Of a stretch of 64,000 nucleotides of DNA, positions 58,599 to 64,000 are shown piece by piece. Positions within the stretch are counted from its first letter, which is position 1. Each line of letters begins with the position of its first letter. A model generated the notes under the pieces. The model saw only the letters and a list, made by a program, of their open reading frames with translations. It had not been told where the DNA came from and made no database searches. The stretch spans positions 3,059,178-3,123,177 of the forward strand of contig BCJU01000001.1 of assembly GCA_001600355.1 (NCBI GenBank). Direction: 5' to 3'. The DNA comes from Meira nashicola (taxonomy: Eukaryota > Basidiomycota > Exobasidiomycetes > Exobasidiales > Brachybasidiaceae). Position numbers and translations under genes: made by a program.

Positions 58599-61091
58599 TC
58601 ATCGTAATCCTTCTCGAATTTTCGCACTTCGCATAGCACTTCTCAAAAATGCCAAACGATCATCATACTTTTTCACAACATCAGCTCTTCGTTTGTGAAT
58701 TTCGATTAATTCCTTTTTGAGATTTTGAGAAGAAGATTCATCTGTTTCGTCAGATGCTAAAAGTGCTTTTTGACGTTCAGGTGAATTTGCTCCACTTACT
58801 TGTTTATGCGGATCTCTTCCTTTGAACGAAGAAGGTGGATGTTGAGCAATACGAGGTCGATTTGGTCGAGAAGCTTGTAAAGCAATCGAAGGTGAATGTG
58901 AACTATTGGAAGAAGTACTTGATTGCCTTCTCTTGGAAAACATACTTGTGGTACGGTCTAAATTGGATCCGTTGGGTGACATTGGTATATTTTCCTCACT
59001 TTTTGAAACAAAGATGAATCCGTCACGCATATCTGCAGGGGCTGAAGCAGGTGACATTTCTTCGGCAGAACGAACGATTTCACGAATTTGTTCAAAAGTT
59101 AAATCATACCTTCCAACCGCATGTAATTCCAACGTTTTAAAGTTATCCAAAAGTCTCTTTCCCTCTGCTTCAACAACTGCAATTTCGGCTTCAATCTCTG
59201 CACTGCTTTTATCGGTATAATCCCTTCCCAATAATGCATTCCCACTTGAAATACTCAAACCGCCCGCTGAAAATTGAGTGATACCCGATTGGGCACTGTT
59301 GCCTATTCGGCTTCTGGAATCAGACACATGTCGTCCATACGATCCATCATGAGATGAGAAAGAGGTATTTTGTTGTGGTATTGAATCAATCTCTTTACTG
59401 ATACCTGCTACGCTACGTAAAGTGCGTGCCCTTCTCTCCTGCAAAAATTGATCTTGCAAAGCTGCTTTCATTTGTACATTATTTCGGGTTCCAAAGCTTG
59501 CCATACTTCCCGCAATGCTTCCGCTACTTGGTAATGCACCGGGTGCAGAATCAGGAGGCTGAGACTTTTGAGAGCTTCTTCGAAACAAAGACATCGCATT
59601 ACTCTTCCCAGACCGTTTTGAAGATAATGAAGGTGTAGCAAAAGCAGAATTTTCGATATCTGTACTTTGGGGAGGGATTGCATTATTTGATGAGCGTATG
59701 GTGCGTTCTTGAGGTAATTCCATCGCTCCCGTACTCATCATCGAATCAAAAACACCTTTACGCAATAATCTGTATTCGTCCTCACCCAAAAGACCTTCCT
59801 CAAATGCGACAGCCAAATCGTTTAGCTCGTTCGCCAAGTTTTGTGATCGTGAAGGCGTTGAAGGAATACTTGAAGGCGATACATCGAAATTTCCATTTGT
59901 GGCTGGATGCTTGAAGTTTTCTGAACCTTCTCTTGTCATTAGTCCTGGCGTACTTTTATTTTTCATACTAAAAAGCCCACTGATACGACCTCGAGATTGA
60001 CGAAGAGAGAATGCGGAGGATTGTGTTTTAAGCGTGGAAGAAGTAGCATACATGTCGCGATCGTCCGATTGTGGAGCTTGACTTATTTGATGATCTGTAA
60101 AAGACATTGAAGATCTTTGAGAAGGTGTGTGATAGAATGTATCATGTGAAGTCTGAAGAAGACCACTGCTGCTCCTGCTATTTCTCAACGTTGCTTCTTT
60201 ATCAAAATTTAGAGGCGAGAGACCTATGTTTTGCGAGGAGTTTGAGTTGGTTACTGGCAGATCCGCTCCATTTCTCTTTCCATTTATGTTTGATTTCTGT
60301 TGCTGTGAGATGGGACCTGTGTCTTTTCTGCCGAAAAAACTTGTATGACCGCTCATATCGGCATTCTTATCCAGGACAGGCTTAACATTAGGTTGCGATG
60401 AAGGTTTAGGTAGTTCGACGTTGTTTGCCATCGGACTGTTACCTATACTTCCTTTGTCGCTTCTACTCACGACTAGCAGAGGTGCGTCTTCCTTTACTTC
60501 TTGGTTCTGTTTCGTTGAAATTTTTGGCATTGTCACGATATCTGCAGGTAAAGAGGTATCTCCTTTACTCTTTGGTGAATGAATCGACCGAATCGAACCA
60601 CCCCATCGTCCTGAAGAATGTTTATCTTCCTTACCATTTGTGACGATCGATACATGCTCATTAGCAGCGGAGATGTCCTTTTTTCCCATCAATGAATCAA
60701 GTCGAACTCTTACACCTTGTGATTTAGACGAAGATAAAAGAGGCGTTGATGAATCCTTTCCCGTTTTCCCATTTACACTCTTGGATCGATTTAAATCACC
60801 CATCGATTGTCGCTTCTTCAGACCTCTCTTTTTCCCAATACTGTTATCCTTTGTCTCATTAATATTCTGCTGTACACGTGTTGGTCGGATTGAAGCAGAT
60901 AATCCACCTTTCGATTGATCGTTTGTACCTATCGTGCTCGGATAGAGTACATCCTGAGGATCGGTATAGCCTGCATTTCCTGTAGATGAAGAGCTTGTCA
61001 AGCCTTTTGAAGAGAGAGTGCGCTGTCTTGAAGAATTCTTGCTCTCACTTGCGCCATTATGCTGATTTCTCCAACGTTGAAAGACTTTCAT
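58599..61091 (-). CDS. Unrecognised Ser-rich protein with a conserved short helical motif
   Basis: 830 residues, one exon, ATG at 61091. I do not recognise a named domain. Most of the chain is Ser/Asn/Lys-rich and probably disordered. One ordered segment near 415-455 (LANELNDLAVAFEEGLLGEDEYRLLRKGVFDSMM) has the pattern of a short helical module seen in several basidiomycete proteins (from memory, not checked). Another lies at about 610-675 (SSAEIEAEIAVVEAEGKRLLDNFKTLE, YDLTFEQIREIVRSAEEM). The C-terminus is a charged helix (KKELIEIHKRRADVVKKYDDRLAFLRSAMRSAK), probably coiled coil. No membrane segment or signal peptide. A cytoplasmic scaffold or regulator is a reasonable guess only. Divergent from translin, 488 bp apart. 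Confidence 0.8.
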   Translation of the reverse strand: MKVFQRWRNQHNGASESKNSSRQRTLSSKGLTSSSSTGNAGYTDPQDVLYPSTIGTNDQSKGGLSASIRPTRVQQNINETKDNSIGKKRGLKKRQSMGDLNRSKSVNGKTGKDSSTPLLSSSKSQGVRVRLDSLMGKKDISAANEHVSIVTNGKEDKHSSGRWGGSIRSIHSPKSKGDTSLPADIVTMPKISTKQNQEVKEDAPLLVVSRSDKGSIGNSPMANNVELPKPSSQPNVKPVLDKNADMSGHTSFFGRKDTGPISQQQKSNINGKRNGADLPVTNSNSSQNIGLSPLNFDKEATLRNSRSSSGLLQTSHDTFYHTPSQRSSMSFTDHQISQAPQSDDRDMYATSSTLKTQSSAFSLRQSRGRISGLFSMKNKSTPGLMTREGSENFKHPATNGNFDVSPSSIPSTPSRSQNLANELNDLAVAFEEGLLGEDEYRLLRKGVFDSMMSTGAMELPQERTIRSSNNAIPPQSTDIENSAFATPSLSSKRSGKSNAMSLFRRSSQKSQPPDSAPGALPSSGSIAGSMASFGTRNNVQMKAALQDQFLQERRARTLRSVAGISKEIDSIPQQNTSFSSHDGSYGRHVSDSRSRIGNSAQSGITQFSAGGLSISSGNALLGRDYTDKSSAEIEAEIAVVEAEGKRLLDNFKTLELHAVGRYDLTFEQIREIVRSAEEMSPASAPADMRDGFIFVSKSEENIPMSPNGSNLDRTTSMFSKRRQSSTSSNSSHSPSIALQASRPNRPRIAQHPPSSFKGRDPHKQVSGANSPERQKALLASDETDESSSQNLKKELIEIHKRRADVVKKYDDRLAFLRSAMRSAKIREGLR

Positions 61092-61579
61092 GTTGGTCGT
61101 CAGAATTAATCAACCAATATTTAGCTTGGAGATATGCTACTTTGTTATAGACAATGTATTTTGTCAATCCATAAGGATGTTGATCTATCCTTCCTTGTCT
61201 TTTTGTCACCTTAGCATTACAGTGTGGTTAGTAGGCTCGATCAAGGTTTGACAAGCGGGTTGCGTTTAAGGATGAATCATGAAAGAAGGGCTAATAGCTT
61301 TCCATCGATCGGTACATATTTAAATTCATTTCATCTCCTTCATTTTGTATGCGTATTGGCTTGACTGGGTTTTATTTTAGCGTGAATTTCGAGACTGTCA
61401 ATATTGATCCGTCACTCTCTTTTCTTCATTGCATGCAAGTTCATGCAATTATGGCTGTACCGCACTCACTTTACACGGGCGGCATAGAATGTACTAAGGC
61501 TGGAAACGCGTTTTAGGAGCGCGTGCGTTGCAGCAGGGTAAATTGAAGAAGCATTTATATAAATTAAAAATCTTCAATT
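61092..61579. other. Divergent promoter region, unknown protein and translin
   Basis: 488 bp without a gene. It contains a GC-rich GAGCGCGTGCGTTGCAGCAG tract near 61517-61536, unlike the surrounding AT-rich DNA. Confidence 0.5.
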
Positions 61580-62681
61580 ATGTCCGCGTGGAGGAAGAAT
61601 AATGCTTCTTCAATAACATTAACAAACAGCATGACGAGCTCCGTGGATTTTGAGCCAATCTTGGCTGAACTGGAAGCTGATAAAGAGCTAGGAGAAAAAT
61701 TGAGAGAGCAAGTGAAAGAATTAGAAAGGACTTATCGAGTTGCGGCAAAAGCTTTGAACAAGTCACATTCAACTCCATCTTCACAAAGTAGGTAAAGAGG
61801 TCATATTCTAGCCTAATGGTAATACTTACATCTCTCTGAAATTTCCACCAAAACTAGTACAGAACCTTGTGCAGCAAGTCGCTTCGTCATTCGGGGAAAC
61901 TAGACAGGCAATCCGGCATTTGATCGAGCTTGTTCCACAAAATCAGTACTACAAGGTAAGTTGACTGGGAAGATATTGATGTAGCATACATGCTGACATA
62001 GTACAAACTTATTTTCCTCTAGTGGAATGATACATGGAGCATGACTATACAGAGAATCGTATTCGCCATCGCATATACGCATTATCTTGGAACGGGAAGA
62101 CTGATTACGAAGGAGCAGGTTGCTGATGTTTTGGCAGGTACGTTTATGGTCGATACGTATTCTGTTTTCTTTGTTCATTTACTGATTCCATCTCTCATAC
62201 AATCTCAGTTCCGCAATCGGAGAACCATCGATTCAAATTGGCAACTGAAGAATACTTGCATGCTTTGGTCAGCCTGGTGAACGAATTGTCCCGATTAGCA
62301 GTCAACAGTGTCACTCTGGGAGATTTTGGTACACCAGTCCGATTGAGCGCATTTGTTAAGGATTTACATACCGGTTTCCAGATGTTAAATCTCAAGAATG
62401 ATAGTTTACGCAAACGATTCGATAGCATAAAGGTGGGTAGTATAATAATACAGAAGAATATAAGAAAAGTGCATTTAAAAGTACAATAAAAAGACTGACA
62501 AATCCAATCTTGCCTAACTTTTCACTTTTTTCCCGTAATCCAGTACGATGTAAAAAAAATCGAAGAGGTGGTATACGACATTTCCTTACGAGGCTTGGCA
62601 GGATCCGGACCTCCAAATGGCGTAGGAACTGAAGTTGATGATGTAGAAGCGGATCGTGTATTGAGTCTATTGCGGAATTAG
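61580..62681 (+). CDS. Translin (five exons)
   Basis: Exons 61580-61787, 61858-61955, 62023-62137, 62209-62432 and 62544-62681 join to 260 residues. Introns are 70, 67, 71 and 111 bp; donors are GTAGGT, GTAAGT, GTACGT and GTGGGT. Family blocks restored by splicing are LIELVPQNQYYK-WNDTW, IVFAIAYTHYLGTGRLITKE, EEYLHALVSLVNELSRLAVN, FQMLNLKNDSLRKRFDSIK-YDVKKIEEVVYD, all diagnostic of translin. Translin forms an octamer that binds RNA and single-stranded DNA and, with TRAX, makes the C3PO nuclease; translin itself lacks the catalytic residues. The N-terminal extension and the C-terminal tail after the last helix are slightly longer than in animals. The first intron has a less regular donor, so its exact boundary is the least sure point. 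Confidence 0.92.
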
Positions 62682-62749
62682 GATTCGTAATAGTATCGCT
62701 TGGATTGTAAATATTTGTTGCTGTAAGACATAATGAGTACACCTGGAAC

Positions 62750-62944
62750 CTATTCTGATGAAAGGTGACGTTTGACACGTTGTCTCTTTTCGTTTGAAGA
62801 TGATGATAATCTGACGGTATAATCATGAATTTCAGGTGCTTGTTTACGTGCTTGAATATCATCTGCTGCTTGAACAGATGCAATTGAAAGGAGTGAGATC
62901 ATTGCGATCATGCAAAAGAATGTAACGGAGATGCGTGAGAACAT
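62750..62944 (-). CDS. Candidate small secreted peptide (64 aa)
   Basis: ATG at 62944 opens a 64-residue frame on the minus strand. The first ~26 residues form a textbook signal peptide (basic FSR, hydrophobic VTFFCMIAMISLLSI, then SVQA before ADD). The remaining ~38 residues (ADDIQARKQAPEIHDYTVRL to the end) are polar, have no Cys, and contain KR and VKR dibasic sites near the C-terminus (NEKRQRVKRHLSSE), possible Kex2 cleavage sites. I do not recognise any family. The frame is short and could arise by chance, but the signal peptide is strong. It lies between translin (stop 68 bp away) and a divergent basic-protein gene. Confidence 0.5.
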   Translation of the reverse strand: MFSRISVTFFCMIAMISLLSIASVQAADDIQARKQAPEIHDYTVRLSSSSNEKRQRVKRHLSSE

Positions 62945-63283
62945 GATGATTGATTTGATTGAATATTTGAGATTAAGTGTTGGTAGTTGCAAGGTAAAAG
63001 GGGTCTCATCAACATCAGTCTATTCATAAACGCAGCGCATGCGGGCGCGCACAAGTGTTGATCAAACCAGAATGCAAAACACGCTAACGAAATGCAACCA
63101 GCCTCAGAGAGGAGCGGGGAGGTGGACCAATTACACGTGTGCAGTATGCGTGTGTAGACTAGTGAAGTAAAGCTTAAAATTTCCAATCAAGAATTTAATT
63201 TTCTGAGAATGTTGAATTTTTTAGGTGGAGAAAGTTCTATCAATTACATCCATCCAACTTCTTTTCCTCACTGAAAGGTCAAA
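62945..63283. other. Divergent promoter region of the peptide and basic-protein genes
   Basis: 339 bp with the sixth copy of the GC-rich motif (ACGCAGCGCA, 63030-63039), followed by GGGCGCGC. No gene. Confidence 0.5.
63030..63039. promoter_or_regulatory. GCGCAGCGC-like motif, copy 6
   Basis: ACGCAGCGCA, 86-95 bp upstream of the small peptide ATG and about 250 bp upstream of the plus-strand gene. It has one change from the other copies. Confidence 0.35.
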
Positions 63284-63628
63284 ATGGCGATCAAAAAGAG
63301 TAGTAGCACAATTCATGCTACCAGTGGAGGTCAAAAGCGCTTAGAACGTAAAGAAGTTCCACCAACTTCTCTAGGTCCTCGTGAGCCAAATACAGAAAAA
63401 AATTCTTCTTTATCGATCTCTGCTTTGGCGGCTTTACGTCAACAAAAGGGTAATTCTAACTCTGAGAAGCAAACGTCAAACGCAAGAAAAAGGGGTCATG
63501 CAAGGAAAGCAGAAAATCGTGCTAAATTAGAACGTGCTGTCGAGAATGCAGATAGATTGCAAATGAAAGCTTCTAAACGTTCAGCACGAGATGAGAAACG
63601 CAAACGAGCAAAAGAGGTCTTACAATGA
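63284..63628 (+). CDS. Small highly basic protein, possibly a ribosome-biogenesis factor
   Basis: 114 residues, ATG at 63284 in a good context (AAAATGG). The sequence is Lys/Arg-rich throughout with a basic helical C-terminal half (NARKRGHARKAENRAKLERA, then ENADRLQMKASKRSARDEKR). There is no signal peptide or membrane segment. Composition and layout, an N-terminal KKSSST tail, a central SISALAALRQQ segment and a C-terminal basic helix, recall small fungal nucleolar proteins such as Alb1 or Slx9, but no motif settles it. The stop lies 27 bp from the end of a convergent gene. Real gene likely; function uncertain. Confidence 0.7.
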   Translation: MAIKKSSSTIHATSGGQKRLERKEVPPTSLGPREPNTEKNSSLSISALAALRQQKGNSNSEKQTSNARKRGHARKAENRAKLERAVENADRLQMKASKRSARDEKRKRAKEVLQ

Positions 63629-63655
63629 ATTTGTATTGCTCTACAACTTTTTATT

Positions 63656-64000
63656 TTATTTGGCCGTCTTTTTCTTTGTACTGCTTGTGCTACTTTTTTG
63701 AAGGCCAAAAATATCAATTCCACACGCAAAGCCAACCTCCAATTGTCTCTTTGTCGACCAAAGCCAAATCAAGCCAAACACAGGTGTGCAGAGCAAGACA
63801 TTCAGGACAGGGAATATGTCTGGGTATCTTGAGAAAATTGGCTGTGCGATAGAAGGAAGAAGGGGTAGAATGATCTCAAGGGTATGCAGAGCAAGCATTC
63901 CAAGGTGTATCATCGCTGCTGACCATGCGACAAAGGTTTTACGAAAAGACTGTAGTCCATTGAATGGTCGATAACCAATTGCGCAGTTCCAGCCAACAGA
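63656..64000 (-). CDS. C-terminal part of a small membrane protein (runs off the window)
   Basis: The frame stays open to base 64000 and ends with a stop at 63656, giving the last 114 residues. Seen: CAIGYRPFNGLQSFRKT, then a hydrophobic segment (FVAWSAAMIHLGMLALHTLEIILPLL), a polar loop (PIFSRYPDIFP) and another hydrophobic segment (VLNVLLCTPVFGLIWLW). It ends with a basic, Ser/Lys-rich tail (SSTSSTKKKTAK) of ER-retention-like character, though not a strict KKXX. I do not recognise the family; it could be a small ER or mitochondrial membrane protein. The start lies beyond the window, so splicing is not excluded. Confidence 0.6.
   Translation of the reverse strand, partial: SVGWNCAIGYRPFNGLQSFRKTFVAWSAAMIHLGMLALHTLEIILPLLPSIAQPIFSRYPDIFPVLNVLLCTPVFGLIWLWSTKRQLEVGFACGIDIFGLQKSSTSSTKKKTAK

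Overview
This is nuclear DNA of a fungus. It carries fungal signature genes: STT4, a Cdc25-type RasGEF with SH3 domain, a Wee1-like kinase, a phosphate-repressible acid phosphatase homologue, an aspartic protease and a Fic1/Inn1-like C2 protein. Introns are few and short (62-181 bp), with GTRNGT donors and CTAAT-like branch sites. Gene content and style fit a basidiomycete, possibly an Ustilaginomycotina relative. That placement is inference, and no rRNA or other strong marker fixes it. Coding sequence is compact and A/T-leaning at third positions, and intergenic DNA is AT-rich. I saw no intact transposon, virus-like element, CRISPR array or gene cluster of obvious foreign origin.

Layout. 1-15 kb: the 5' part of an AMID/FSP1-like oxidoreductase (-), CDC25-like RasGEF (-), two unrecognised small genes (+), a GPI-anchored acid phosphatase (-), then a membrane-anchored multicopper oxidase and a type-B carboxylesterase in close tandem (+). 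15-30 kb: a Sac2-type phosphoinositide phosphatase (-) divergent from STT4 phosphatidylinositol 4-kinase (+), ARPC2 (+) convergent with cyclophilin-40 (-), and a three-exon DPM3 (-). 31-45 kb: secreted aspartic protease (+), SRR1-like protein (+), LIM-C1-RhoGAP (-), tRNA-Val(CAC) (+), BMT5-like rRNA methyltransferase (-) and a C2/proline-rich cytokinesis-type protein (+). 45-64 kb: PIG-A/GPI3 (-) divergent from a four-exon THO1/SARNP gene (+), Wee1-like kinase (+), RPL27 (+), glutaminyl-tRNA synthetase (-), a basidiomycete-type unknown (-), a five-exon translin (+), a tiny secreted-peptide candidate (-), a small basic protein (+) and the 3' end of a membrane protein (-).

Most genes are housekeeping. 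Some share pathways without forming a cluster. SAC and STT4 act oppositely on PI4P pools and share one intergenic region. PIG-A and DPM3 both act in ER GPI and mannose-donor synthesis, and the acid phosphatase looks like a GPI-anchored client. RasGEF, RhoGAP, ARPC2, the C2 protein and Wee1 are morphogenesis and cell-cycle regulators. The large genes are intronless. The spliced genes (DPM3, THO1, translin, ARPC2, GLN4) were rebuilt here from splice signals plus protein-family continuity.

The least explained signals are a GC-rich motif, GCGCAGCGC, found upstream of six start codons in otherwise AT-rich DNA, a 64-residue secreted peptide with dibasic sites, a five-codon uORF whose stop overlaps the esterase start, and two orphan genes. 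I found no convincing new multi-gene system.
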